Shown here one piece after another: positions 37,275 to 49,261 of a stretch of DNA of 64,000 nucleotides. The position numbers and the translations under genes are program-made. The stretch is from Capsicum annuum (lineage: Eukaryota; Streptophyta; Magnoliopsida; Solanales; Solanaceae), in contig NC_061111.1 in NCBI RefSeq assembly GCF_002878395.1, positions 23,573,236-23,637,235 of the forward strand, in the 5' to 3' direction. Positions within the stretch are counted from its first letter, which is position 1. Every line of letters starts with the position of its first letter. The notes beneath the pieces were generated by a model, which did no database searches, had not been told where the DNA came from, and saw only the letters and a list, made by a program, of their open reading frames with translations.

Positions 37275-37695
37275 GTGAATCAACATATGACCAATCTGAT
37301 GCAATAGATTACCTATCTATTCAACCGATGAGGCAGCTGTTACAACAGATGGATGACATGTTGCAACAGATGGGTCATCTATTGGAATAAATCAAACAAG
37401 CCTTGTTACTGGTTTGATTTCTTTAAATAGTTGCTCCACCTGTACAAAAGGGTAACACAAAATTGAGTGAATCAATAGATAACCAATCTAATGCAACAGA
37501 TTACCTATTTGTTCAACCGATGAGGCATCTGTTGTAATAGATGGATGACATGTTGCAACAGATGGATCATCTATTGGAATAAATCAAACCAGCCTTGCTA
37601 CTGGTTTGATTTCTTCAAACAGTTGCTTTGTGTATTCTAACAAATGATTAATCAGTTGCAATAGTTGAGGAAACTATTGCAACACCACCACCAAC
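37275..37695. repeat. Palindrome block 4 with 180-bp duplication
   Basis: GGGTAACACAAAATTGAGTG ... CAACAGATGGATCATC ... CTGGTTTGATTTCTT is present twice (37258-37425 and 37450-37620), each with CATGTTGCAACAGATGG and related half sites. Confidence 0.85.
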
Positions 37696-38455
37696 AACAT
37701 CAACAACAAAGAAATAACACCATATGTTCCAACACCATCAACAACACAAACACCACATTTTCCAACACAACCACCAAAGTAATAAACAAAAGACATAAAA
37801 CAAACTAAAATGACAACAAGGTTTTTTAAGTTCTCCCAACAAATGACTTTTTTCTACATGTTTAAAAAAATGATTCATTCATTCAAGATTTAAAAGTTAC
37901 CTTTCCTTTAATTTTCTCAATAAATAGGAAACTGATAATAGGTAAATCATTAATAGCAACAGATGTAAATATCTAATTTAAATGACATACAAAGAAGAAG
38001 ACGAGATGGAAAGAGCAATAGTGAACCATACCTGCAATGTCAAAAAAGCAAAGGGATCAGAACATCTAGTTCGGTAGAGAAAAAATATTGATCGGTTTAG
38101 ATCCGAAAGAAGAGAGAAAAGAGTAAAAAAGGAAAAAAAAAAGAATTGAGAATGAATAAAGAATAGAAGAGAGATAGATGAGTTGAGTCTTACTTTATGG
38201 TTGAAGGAGAGAGTATTCTAGATATGCATTTTAAATATTCATTAATAACTTTTGAGGGACATGAGGAGACAGTGACATTGAAAAGACCAGATAAGACTAC
38301 TCACTCAGGAGATTTTTTAGTTATCCAAATAATATTTTTTACTGCCCTAATGTTTTATCTTTTTTATCTTAGATAGGAAATACCTAAATTGCTTTAAAAA
38401 AAGGATCTTAAAATATCTATGTCATACTTTACAATAGATGACAATTTCTTTTTGA
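37696..38455. other. Low-complexity spacer
   Basis: Begins with an ACCACCAACAACATCAAC-like tract (37685-37770), then AT-rich DNA. The segment 38225-38345 (GACATGAGGAGACAGTGACA) faintly recalls 31030-31100 and may be related non-coding transposon sequence. No gene. Confidence 0.4.
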
Positions 38456-38459
38456 AAAT

Positions 38460-40225
38460 TTTCAAAATTCGGTCATCTGTCGCAACAGATGCCAACACCT
38501 GTTAGATAATTTACAACAGATGAATAATATATTGCAATATATGACTTAATTTATTTTATGATAACCAACAGAAAAGATATTTATTGCAACAGATTGAATA
38601 TTTGTTTTGTTTCAATTGAGTTCATATCTTCATCTAATACCTTAATTGACTAATCTAGGACCAGGGATGAGTTCTCATAGGGTTAACTACAATTTCAATT
38701 GAGTCTTTTGGCAATTGTATAATGAGATGATATTGCATTCCTCCTGACCAGAGTCGTTGATCGATAACTCCGAGCTAAACCGATTCTTATTACCTTATGT
38801 GTTCAACTAATACCTTAATTGATTAATCCAAAACTAGGGGTGAGTTGTCATAGGGTTAACTACAATAGATGGCAGTGCCTATTTGACAATTTACAATAGA
38901 TGGATAATCTATTGCAACAGATGACTTAATTGATTTGATAATTTACAACAGATTGGTAATTTTTTGCAACAGATGACTTAATTTGTGTGATAATTTATAA
39001 CAGATGGATAATCTATTGAAATAAATAACTTAATCTGATTGATAATTTACAACAGATGGTTAATCTATTGTAATAAGTTGAACATTTATTTTTATACAAT
39101 TTCAATTGAGTTCATATGTTAGACTAATACCTTAATTGATTAATCTAGGACTAGGGGTGAGTTCTCATAGGGTCAACTACAATTTTAATTGGTTTTTTTG
39201 GTAATTGCATGGTGAGACAGTATTCCGTTCCTCCTGATCAGAGTCGTCGATTGATCACTCTGAGCTGAATCAATTCTTATTATCTCATGTGTTCAACCAA
39301 TACCTTAATTGATTAATCTAGGACTAGGGACGAGTTCTCATAGGATCAACTAAAACTTTAATTGAGTTTTTTGGTAATTGCATGATGAGACGATATTACA
39401 TTCCTCCCGACCAGAGTCGTCGATCGATCACTCTGAGATGAACTGATTCTTATTACCTCATGTGTTCAACTAATAGCTTAATTTATTAATCTAGGACTAG
39501 GGGTAAGTTCTCATAGGGTCAACTAAATTTTAATTGGCTCTTTTGGTAATTGCATGATGAGACGACATTGCGTTCCTCTTGACCAGAGTCGTCAATCGAT
39601 AACTCTGAGATGAACCAATTCTTATTACCTCATATGTTCAACTAATACCTTAATTGATTAATCTAGGACTAGGGGTGATTTCTCTGGTTAACTACAACTT
39701 CAATTGAGTCTTTTGGCAATTACATGATGAGACGATATTGCGTTCCTCCCGACCAGAGTCATTACTCGATCACTCTGAGCTGAACCGATTCTTATTACCT
39801 CATGTATTTAACTAATACCTTAATTGATTTATCCAGGACTAGGGGTGGGTTCTCATAGGGTCTACTAAATAGATGGCAGCGCTTATTTAATAATTTACAA
39901 CAAATGGGTAATCTATTACAACAAATAACTTAATCGATTTGATAATTTATAACAGATTAGTAATTTGTCACAATAGATGACTTAATCTGTTTGATAATTT
40001 ATAATAGATGGATAATTTGTTGTAACAAATGACTTAATTTGATTGACAATTTACAACAGATGGTTAATCTGTTCAACAAATTAAAAATTTATTTTTATAC
40101 AATTTCAATTGGGTTCATATGTTAGACTAATACCTTAATTGATTAATCTACGACCAGGCGTGAGTTCTCATAGGGTCAACTACAACTTCAATTGAGTCTT
40201 TTGGCAATTGCATGATGAGAAGGTT
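38460..40225. repeat. Composite array: 170-bp repeat alternating with palindrome blocks
   Basis: A unit of about 170 bp (CTTAATTGATTAATCTAGGAC, GTGAGTTCTCATAGGGTCAA, ACCAGAGTCGTCGATCGATC) has its CAGAGTCG core at about 38752, 39238, 39414, 39583 and 39752; the last four form a tandem run spaced about 168-176. Between runs lie blocks of palindrome half sites (38460-38600, 38870-39090, 39880-40080: AACAGATGGATAATCTATTG-like). A partial unit ends the array at 40120-40220. The two motif classes alternate in a higher-order pattern. Confidence 0.88.
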
Positions 40226-40734
40226 AAAAATTACGCATATCTTTTATAATTTTAAAAAATAATTAAGATCCATTCAGACTAAATTAATATTTTTAAAACT
40301 TGTCATTCTTTTTTCAAAATACAAATCAACCCATACAAATCATCCATTTGCGAGAAAAATATTTCATCATTTCAAATCTCGAGTTCTCACTCTTTTATCT
40401 CTCTCAACAATACAATACAAACAATAGCTACTCAATAAATTGCTCAACCCTTCACAACAGATTAATTCTCTTCTCATTTTTTATCACATAGGTGTTATTT
40501 TTGACTTCATTCTTGCTTGTATCAGTCTTTTTCTCTGTTTTCATAGGTAACAGAGTTCGAGAAGAGTTCTATATTTGTTATTTTTTTCTAAAAAATAAGG
40601 GTTTTTAAGTTAATGATGAAAAAGAAAAATTTTAGTTATATTATCTTTGAGAATGGGTTTATAATTTTGAGTTTTGATAGTAAAATTATAGTAAGAACTC
40701 AAGAAAATCCTGGTTTATATCGTAGTGTTCCATT
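40226..40734. other. Spacer before the GGT-rich tract
   Basis: AT-rich, no recognised protein; probably the promoter and leader of the ULP1-type gene. TCTCTCAACAATACAATACA-type sequence at 40399-40420 looks like a plant 5' leader. Confidence 0.35.
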
Positions 40735-40739
40735 GATTG

Positions 40740-40975
40740 TCGTGGTATTATTGGATGGTGTTTATGGTATTGGTGGTCGTGGTGTTGGTGTTGGTGGTCA
40801 TCGTGGTGGCACTGGTGGTGGTTGTTGGTGACATTGGTTGGTGGTATTTGTGGTGGAATTGGTTGGTGGTATTTGTGGTGGTTGTCAGTAGTGTCAGTAT
40901 TCGTGGTATTTGTGGCATTGGTTGGTAGTGTTTGTGGTGGTGGATGTTGGTATGTCGGTATTGGTGGTATTTGTA
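40740..40975 (+). repeat. GGT/TGG-rich low-complexity tract
   Basis: Repeats of GGTGGT and TTGGTGGTATTTGTGGTGG dominate the plus strand. Many short G runs are present but few reach three Gs, so classical G-quadruplexes are only possible. Open frames through it (glycine- or valine-rich) are by-products of the repeat. It lies just 5' of the ULP1-type gene. Confidence 0.8.
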
Positions 40976-42414
40976 ATGTATTTTTTAAAATTTATGCATA
41001 CATCAATTGTAATGTAATTTTTATTTTTCTATTATTTTTAGGTAAAACATGTCTCCCAAAAGAAAAGAAAGTGAAAGTGGATCAATATCTGACCACCCAA
41101 CAAAAAAGGCTACAGTACAGAGGGATTCAGAGGAGCTTTCTGAACAATCTCAGTCAGAGAAAAGTAAAACTGAGGAGAGATATGAAAATTATATTGAGGG
41201 AGGTGGACAAGGGTCTGTATATGGTGATGAAGAGAATGAAAGTTAGAAAGAGGAGGAATTAGAGAGTGAGAAAAAGAATGATCATCAACATGATGATAAT
41301 GGATCACCAATGGTGCATGAATTAATATCGACATCCCATCATCATCTTTTCAAAACTTTTAGTATTGATAGGTTTCAAGTTGTGATGCCGATAGATGACC
41401 CTAGAAATAAACTAAAACTAACTGGTGAACTTATACATAAATGTCAGTTAGGGAAACCTTTTAGTTATTTTAGGAAAATTATGAAGATAGAAAACATAGA
41501 CTAACTTTTTAAGAGGAGCTTCTTTGGATCCTTTCTTGAGCTGCCTGAGGACCCCGCTGCCCGTTACCAAATAAGGATGGTATATGGTCTTCTCAAACGC
41601 AGGATCAAGTACGTGAGGGATGACAAATATTCAGAGGAGGGGGCAAAAAGATGGATGAAATTTGGATCAACTACTGTGGCATGTCGATTTGTTTTGGCTT
41701 GCAAGAGTTTTCCATAGTGACGAGCTTGAGATGCGATCCTCCAGAAGAATGACATATCTCCAAGGGAACACCCCGCAAAATATCTAAGTCAAGCAGCAAA
41801 ACCAACAAATGTAAGGAAAAAATAGGGGTTGTTCGACATTCTCGACCTGGCTACAAAGCATCAGATTTGTTGACAGATCTCAGGGATAAAACCATACTAA
41901 AGCAGTACAGGGAGCAATTGTGCTTAGTTTGGTTTGCCCATTTGATTATATTAGAAAGAGACGTCAACAACGTCATAGTAGATGATTTATTGGCGCGCTC
42001 TGAGGATTTTAATAAATTCAACAATTATCCCTAGGGATACGATGACTTCTACTTGACTGTCTAATATTTACTGACAAAGCTATCCTCAGGGACGACCACA
42101 TTATACGGCTTTACTTGGGATTTTATGGTAAAATTATTCACTATTTTTACTCATCCATTAATTTATATTGAATATAGTTATTAGAGTATGACTTTTTTTG
42201 CTTGCTTCCTATTTACATTTTTTAGGCTTGGGCATTTGAAGCCATTCCTCCCCCTGAAAGCAGATAATGGATTACCCGAGTGAGGTTTCTCATCCAAGAA
42301 TGTTTAGGTGGTTGGCTGCAAAGAACAACCCAAAAATTAAGGAGGATGATCTCTTTAACCCTTCGGATGATGCAGTACGTCTTCTTCAAGTAAAATAATT
42401 TTACTCAATAAAAA

Positions 42415-42945
42415 ATATTGAACAAATGTTATATCTGGTGCAACAGATGTCAACAGATGTTATATCTGATACACCAGATGGTATATCTATTGTGACAGAT
42501 TACCCATCCTGTGCCAACCGATGCAATAGATGGATAATCTATTACGACATACGATTGATATCTTGCATCAGATTACCCATCTATTGCTTTGGTTCTCTGA
42601 ACCCGACTCCTAACAGATTAATCATCTACTATAAATTATGCAACAGATGGGTAATCTCATGTAATATATTATTAATCTGTTGCGACATACAAATCATCTG
42701 TTTTATAATATGTAACCCAACAGATTACCCATCTTGTGCAACTGCTGAAACAGATTGGTAATCTGTTGTGACAAATGATTGATATTTTGCATCAGATTAT
42801 CCATGTGTTGCTCTGGTTCTCTGAACCCAACTCAAAAAATTTTTAACCATCTACTGTAAACTATGCAACATATGAGTAATCTAATGCAACATATTATTAA
42901 TCTGTTGCAAAAGTTGACTGTGTTAACATGTAACCCAACTATGAA
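42415..42945. repeat. Palindrome block 5, inside an intron, with 225-bp duplication
   Basis: The 42390-42990 intron of the ULP1-type gene consists almost wholly of CAACAGATG / AATCTGTTGCGACATA variants. A segment from TTGATATCTTGCATCAGATT through GGTTCTCTGAACCC recurs about 225 bases later (42555 and 42780). Confidence 0.85.
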
Positions 42946-43834
42946 AATTATTATATTATATGATTTAAATGTATGTATCCTTTTTTATAGGTTGTGCATC
43001 CATGGATCGTGCTTACTGAGCAGGAGTTGGTGATGACTTCTTTTATTACTCTAGGTCATGTTGATACTACAGCAGACCCAACGGTGGATTTAATAAATAA
43101 GGAATTAGCTGGAGCAATAACCATAAAGAGCAGTTAGGCAAGGTCAGCCTAATGTAGAGGCTCTTCATGACCAACCTACTGAGGCAGATCTGGGTGCTTC
43201 TTCTGGTGGAGTTATTGGAGTTGGTGGCAGGCATACTGATGCTGCTACCACTCGTGATTATGAGCATATTGATGCTTAAGAAAAATAAATATGTTTGAAA
43301 ACACTCCCTTCACAGGTCCCTCTTACCCTTATACAGATCCCTCCACCCCTCTTCACCCTCGTATTCTCGTTGCAAATGCAAAGAGTGTAGGGACAGTCAG
43401 GATAAACTCTTTGAAAAAGTAGAGGATATCGCTAGAGCTATCAAGGAATTCAAATCAAAGAAGGGTTTTATACTATCCAAGAAGGTGAGGGGGCCATACA
43501 CTCCTACAATGGTAGTTTGGAGAAAGAAAAGAGCAATTAGCAACGTAATCTCCAGTCAGAAATAAAAAAAAATGCAACTCCTTCCTCTCCAAAATCTGTT
43601 GAAGTTTATGGGTCATTCAAGAAGGTGGACATATACACGAAACTTGATGCCAAAGACAAGAGGGATCTGGGACGGTCCAAGAATGCCAAGCGAGGCACAC
43701 CAGATTGCCCCACGTCTCTATATTCCCCTCAAGACTTCCAGACTATGATAGATAAGTGTATGTGGTACGAGGACAAGGTAAGTTACTTTTCCTAACCTAG
43801 CCTTCTAATCTACTCCATGAAGAGGAATCTACAC

Positions 43835-43970
43835 AAAAGATGTGAAATCTGTTGCAACAACTGCGTATTTTGGTGCAATTGGTGGTGGTTTCGTTGCAAC
43901 TTATTATCCATCTGTTGCATAAGTTGCATTGGATTATTGATTTAGAGAAACCTATGCAATAGATGGACTA
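43835..43970. repeat. Palindrome block 6, inside an intron
   Basis: Within intron 43778-44026: GAAATCTGTTGCAACAACTG, CATCTGTTGCATAAG and GCAATAGATGGACTATCCAT. Same half-site family as the other blocks. Confidence 0.75.
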
Positions 43971-44824
43971 TCCATTGCATCTTTACAATTACTAACCTAT
44001 TTAAAAATTGACTTCTTATATCACAGTATGTTGACAAAATTCTCTGCCTCACGAGAAAAAGGCAATTGGCGTACCCGAAAGCTTATGACGCTGCTGATAG
44101 GATAATGGACCTCAAATTCTGCAACAAGTTCAAGAAAAAGTACGATTAACTCAATAATCAAGCGGCAGCCCATGGCTCGGGATTTGATTTGTTAGTTTCT
44201 ATGTTTGACTAGGATAAGGAAGAAATGATAAAATATATTAGAGGGGAGAGGACAAATCTACACGGCAAGAGCTGGACCGAAGCAAAGAGGATTCTTGTAT
44301 TCATGAGCGTGGATGACATAGATTATCAGGCTGTTGAGATACTACTCGAGGAGGGAAAGATCAAAGTTTATGACTGCAACAAACCTACCATCAATGAGGT
44401 CGTTCTTTTTTTTTTCACGTGCAGCCACTGATGGAGCTGTTCCCCATCTTGTTAAGGAAGAGTAAACTGATGAATCATTTTTCAGTGGAAGTGTGGATAA
44501 ATCATGGGATTTTGAAAGTTGAAACAAGGGCATAAACTTTACAAAAAATGATACTAGTTTTGCGTGCGGGTCGCACGCTCTTACACACATCAAATGTTTG
44601 TTGACCTACACAAAAATGGCCAAGCCAACAACTTTGCAATGCGACAACGTTGTGGCAAACTTGTAAGAGGTCTGGGCTTATGGGGTACTAACTGGACGCT
44701 TGGAGCCTGTGTATATGGAAGAGCCTGTAAAATAATAATTTTTTATTTCAAGTCACACTTCACTTTACTTTAAATTACATGTACATATAGTGGCAATAAT
44801 TTTTTTCTGATGAAAGTTGAGTTT

Positions 44825-44929
44825 TTGTAATGCAATAGATTGTCAATCTGTTGTAAAATATATTCTATCTGTTCTGGCAGATAGTTTATCTATTTCAATA
44901 TGTTGTTCATCTGTTACATTATGCCGATA
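44825..44929. repeat. Palindrome block 7, left of the Gypsy insertion
   Basis: AATAGATTGTCAATCTGTTG, TATCTGTTCTGGCAGATAG and CATCTGTTACATTATG. The block is cut by the Gypsy element and similar sequence resumes at 55.15 kb on the other side. Confidence 0.75.
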
Positions 44930-44934
44930 TTATT

Positions 44935-47473
44935 TGTAATACCCCGTACTATTCCTAGCTTGAAATCATCTCAAGAATGTTAGAAGCTTTCTTTGAAAGA
45001 TGAATCCACTTTTGTACATGTGATATTTTTTAAGATTTTCACTTTTTGTCATGTGGGAAATCGAATTGTCTTTCCAAAGATACCAATTTCATCAAAATCT
45101 AACATCGGAGAAAAAAGTTATGACCAAAATATAGAAGGCAGTAAAAACCGCCCAGGTGCGACGGTGAGGACGACGGACCATCGGACTAGCGACGAACTGT
45201 CACCCACGATCGTTGTAAGGGTAATAGTGAGGCCACTTTCTGGATAAGGTACGACGGGCAGGTTGATGGACCGTTGAACTTGGGATGGACCATCACCTAG
45301 GCCATCGCTACTTAGGCTGTAAGCTCTTTTCTTGGTCCACGTACGATGGTCGAAATGATGGACCGTCGCCCTAGCGATGGACCATCGTACGATCCATCGC
45401 AGGTCCCAATTCATCAAATTAAAGTCATTTTAAAAGGGGCTTTTTGGTCTTTTACCATCTATTTATATACCCAATTATATCCGACCAAAGCTTAGAAATT
45501 CATTATTCTTCTACAACAACAAAATTAGGGTTTTCTCTCTAACGTTTATCTCCAAGAACAAAATCCAGATCTTCTTCAAGAACTAAGAGATTCAAATTCT
45601 TTAAGTTCAAGAATTTCAAGAAAACTCAACCCAGGTATGCATAGTGTTCATTCATTGACTCCTTTCGTCCATGAAGCCCAAGAATCTCTTTTCAAAGTTT
45701 AAGTTTATGGATTTCCTTTATGAATTTCATGATTGGGATGCTCTTGTTCATGTTGATAATGAGTAATTGAATTCTATTTCATGTAGGGGGATAAATTTTA
45801 TGTGTATTTGATTAGTATAGAGGTAGAGTCGTGTAAACCTATGATTAAAACCTTGGATGATGAAATTGGAATTGAATCATGATGTTTAATTGTTGTATAA
45901 TATTGTTTACACATACTATGCCTACCATGTGTTTGTTTAAATGCCTAGATAAAGGAAAATGCCCAGCTAGCATGATATCATGATATTCCCATGTATGTAC
46001 AAGTTTATGCAGATCACATGTTTGATGAAATACTTCAATAAATGTATTATGGATTAGGATGTTAGTGATGTGTTCAAGTAGGTCATGCTTTGTCAGTTTC
46101 CTTCTAATGAGTCCTGGGGGTACTTGTACCCGAAATATTAGTTGTGTTCTTAGAGCCATGTCATGTTTCCACGATACTCTCACTCAAGCTATGATCCTTA
46201 GACTTCAGACAGTCTTATGACTCAGGAAATATCCATGATCTCATGAACTCAGTTAGTTGTCAGATATCAGTAGTATTCTATCAGTCAACAGAAGTTAGTA
46301 ACGTAGTCCATGTTCAGTTTAGTAAATAATCTTTAGTGTCTATTCAGATGGGAGTAGAAATTAGCACCGAGTGAACCCAAGAATGGGAACTCACCTGTTA
46401 TAAGAGGGTGCGATTCTTAGAAGCAATCTTTATATTCCAGAACTATGTAGCCAAGATAGGTTGAGACATCATAGTCTGCTATATAAGGGTAGATGAAGTG
46501 GTTTATCCTGATATATAAGGGTTTCCACTGTTCTCACTAGAGTTACCTATTATATTAGGGTCAGTCATACATTGTCCTTACCAGTGGCGGAGTATTGACA
46601 CCCTTCCAATCAGGGCACAGATTAGACCCGAATCTAGCTATAATGTGTCATTTAAGGCATGTCAGTTAGATGACTACCTCCCACAGTCTCAGTATCAGTC
46701 TCAGTAAAAGAAGTCGGATAGTTCTTCAGAATTTAAGACTATCAGATATAACCAACTCAGATACAGTACAAAACTCAGATAGTTCAATCAGATTCAGGAC
46801 TGCCAGATACAGTCACTCATGTTATCAGCTATATTAGTATTAGTATGTCATTTTATCAATATTCAGTAATCATGTTATCACAATATCAGTGTCAGGTATT
46901 ATGTCTCATACATGTATTCTTACGCTCATGATAGTCAGTCTGTTATTATTTTTGTTCATGCATATGAACCCCATGTATTTATCCTACCTCACATGCATAC
47001 CAGTATATTCAAAGTACTAATGCATTCGCGCTCTGGTGTCTTATACCATAGGTTCAGAGAAATGAGCTCCAGAGCATCAGTAAATTCCAGATATCAACAG
47101 TCAGAGTTAGCAGTGAGTCCTCATCCTTCATGGACGTGATTATTTCTCTATTATCTCATTAATTAGTTTATTAGTTGGAGTTAGTTAGGTACATGTCCCA
47201 TCAACTCCTTACTCAGTCAATTCAGTCAGTTAGAGGCTTTCTAGACAATTATGTTTAGACAGTTATTCCAGTTGTTTTAGATATTTTATACCCTGTTTAG
47301 ATGTTATGTTTTACTTCAGTTATGTGAACCTTATGGCCTTTCAGTTTTTGTTTCTGCATTATTCAGTATATTATGCAGTAGACAAGTACAGATATCATTC
47401 AAGGGTTAACTTGTGGTCCTTCAGGGTCATGAGTACCATGTAGCATTTCGAATACCAGATTTGAGATGTTACA
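44935..47473 (+). repeat. Gypsy 5' LTR
   Basis: Starts TGTAATACCCCG, ends GAGATGTTACA. U3 holds a GC-rich stretch (45155-45400) with repeated ACGGACCATCG/ACGGACCGTCG words. TTTATATACCC near 45462 is the likely TATA box, and the transcript probably starts soon after, in front of AATTAGGGTTTTCTCTC. Downstream parts are rich in CAGT/TCAG words, typical of this LTR family. Confidence 0.95.
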
Positions 47474-47477
47474 AACT

Positions 47478-47496
47478 TGGTATTAGAGCCTAAGGT
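47478..47496 (+). promoter_or_regulatory. Gypsy primer-binding site
   Basis: TGGTATTAGAGCCTAAGG lies four bases after the LTR. It differs by one base (T for C) from the usual plant initiator Met-tRNA site TGGTATCAGAGC. Confidence 0.9.
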
Positions 47497-47695
47497 TCAA
47501 TAAAGTCCTAGGAAGTCTTAAAGCCGCATCTAGTAAATTTTTGTACATGGGTGTGTTGCGTGCCACATTTATGTGTAGGAGGCTATAAGATGTTTTTGGA
47601 ACAGTTTCCCTTCTTTCAGTATTCATGTCATGCCAGTGAGCATAATCTCAATATAATCTCTCAGTCTAATTCATTTCTTCTCCTTATTTCAGAAC

Positions 47696-48715
47696 ATGCC
47701 TCCCAAGAGAAGAACCCAGCCTGTCCAAGAAAATTCCTTAGACGAACATGTTTTTCATAAGGAGTTCAGGGATGCATTCACTACTCTTGCTCAGTTATTT
47801 GATGCTCAGAATGAATGACCAACTATCATTTCAGCTAATCCAATGGCCATTTCAGCTGCAGCCAGGATTTGAGACTTCACTCGAATGAATCCTCCATTCT
47901 TTCTTGGGTCTAAGACAGATGAGGACCTCAGGAATTCCTAGATAAGGTGTAAAAGGTTACAGATATACAGGTGAGATTGCTGATCTAGCTGCATATTAAT
48001 TGCAGGATATGGCTCATACTTAGTTCAAGCAGTGAAAGTCAGAAAGGGCAGATGATACAAGGTCAGTTGAGTGGGTGGATTTTGATTCAGTATTTCTTGA
48101 TAGATTCTTTCCCCTAGATATTAGAGAAGCTAAGGTGCTAGAATTCATCTACCTCAGTCAGGGCAATATGACAGTGAAAGAGTATTCTCTTATATTTACT
48201 CAATTAGCAAGATATGCCCCTCATGTGGTTAAAGATAGCGGGGAAAAATGAGTAAGTTTGTTTTGGGGGTGAACGATAGCGTGGTTAATGAGTGCAGATC
48301 CGCCATGCTAAATAGTGACATGACTTTAGCCAGGTTCATGACTCATTCTTAGCAGATAGAGGAGAAGAATATTAATATAAGGGAGAAACAAAATAAGAGA
48401 GCGAAGATAGGTAGTTTCAACTTTGCTCAACCTAAGTTAGAAGGAGGAAACCATTCTCAGTTTTGTCCTAAGTCGTCAGTTCCAGCTTCTTCTTCAGCCA
48501 GTGCTCCAGTTCCTAAGTTCAGAGAGGGTAACAAAGATAGAGCATCGAGCTCTAAGTCCCAGGGCAGTGTTAGTAGTTCCTGCACCTATCCTCTTTGCTA
48601 GACTTGTGGCAAGCACCATCAAGGTATTTGCAGAGCTGGAAATGGTATTTATTTTGGATGTGGCAAGCCAGGCCACAGAGTCAGAGACTATCCTTAGACA
48701 GGTCCTCAGGGTCAA
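47696..48715 (+). pseudogene. Gypsy gag (decayed)
   Basis: The start MPPKRRTQPVQENSLDEH is at 47696; TGA at 47816 (Arg CGA expected) ends the first open stretch. Gag similarity continues with RMNPPFFLGSKTDED, then a retrotransposon-gag block near 48100-48235 (FLDRFFPLDIREAKVLEF, MTVKEYSLIFTQLARYAP). Two zinc-binding boxes follow at about 48590-48700: C-x-T-C-G-K-H-H-x-G-x-C and FGCGKPGHRVRDY, with Tyr for the last Cys. Frameshifts occur near 47930 and 48240. Gag normally forms the particle that packages element RNA. Confidence 0.85.
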
Positions 48716-48843
48716 TAGAATCGCTCCTCAGCTCAGTCCGGTCTTCCAAATCAGCAGGGTGCCACTTTTAGTGCTACTAGTGGGCAACGTCCAAATCGTC
48801 TCTATGCTCTTCACTCCTGACAAGATCAAGAAAATTCTCCTAA

Positions 48844-49261
48844 TATGGTTATCGGTACGTTACAGATCTTTCATGTGCATGTTTACGCTTTGGTAGATCC
48901 AGGAGCTTTCTTTTCTTTTGTTACTCCTTATATAGCAGTCAATTTTAGAGTCAGTCCTAAAATTCTAGCAGAGCCCTTTTCAGTCTTTACCCTAGTGGGT
49001 AAAACCATTATAGCCCAGCGGGTATACAAGAACTGCCTGATTATAATATCTTAGAAAGTCACTTCAGCAGACTTAGTTGAATTAGAAATGACTGATTTTG
49101 ATGTAATTATCGACATGGATTAGCTTTATTCCTACAATGCCACATTTTACTGTAGAAATAGAATAGTTCAGTTTTAATTTTTAATTTAACCCGTCCTAGA
49201 GTGGAAGGGTAGTGTATCTATTTTTAGAGGTCAGCTTGTTTCCTACCTTTGGGCACGAAAA
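48844..49261 (+). pseudogene. Gypsy aspartic protease
   Basis: The motif YALVDPGAFFSFVTPYIA gives the active-site Asp in the DPG form common in this clade. Two TAG stops follow (49052, where Gln is expected, and 49121, where Trp is expected) before LEWKG. The enzyme would cut the polyprotein. Confidence 0.85.

Larger units (their letters stand above)
41049..44740 (+). pseudogene. DUF1985/ULP1-type cysteine protease gene of MULE type (decayed)
   Basis: The first exon, 41049-42127, starts MSPKRKESESGSISDH, has an acidic stretch, then a DUF1985-like region (KLTGELIHKCQLGKPFSYF, FGSFLELPEDPAARYQIRM, YGLLKRRIKYVRDDKYSEE). Further exons are 42226-42389 (AWAFEAIPP), 42991-43777 and 44027 onward, with GT-AG introns 42128-42225, 42390-42990 and 43778-44026. 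The C-terminal C48-protease part shows KSWTEAKRILVFMSVDD, VEILLEEGKIKVYDCN (catalytic Asp) and FACGSHALTHIKCL (catalytic Cys) near 44560. The expected catalytic His before VEILL seems to be replaced (DDIDYQAVEI). Stops at 41244 and 41502, and a shift after 41690, show decay. ULP1-like proteases remove SUMO; transposon-borne copies of unknown role (Kaonashi-type MULEs) are known from plants. Same strand as the MULE transposase at 32.3 kb. Confidence 0.75.

Noticed and set aside
40613..41262. Glycine- or valine-rich open frames over the GGT tract
   Set aside because: They are by-products of the low-complexity repeat; the conserved frame starts at 41049.
45118..45417. 99-codon minus-strand open frame in the Gypsy LTR
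   Set aside because: It lies in the CG-rich U3 dyad array and is not open in the 3' LTR; no protein similarity.
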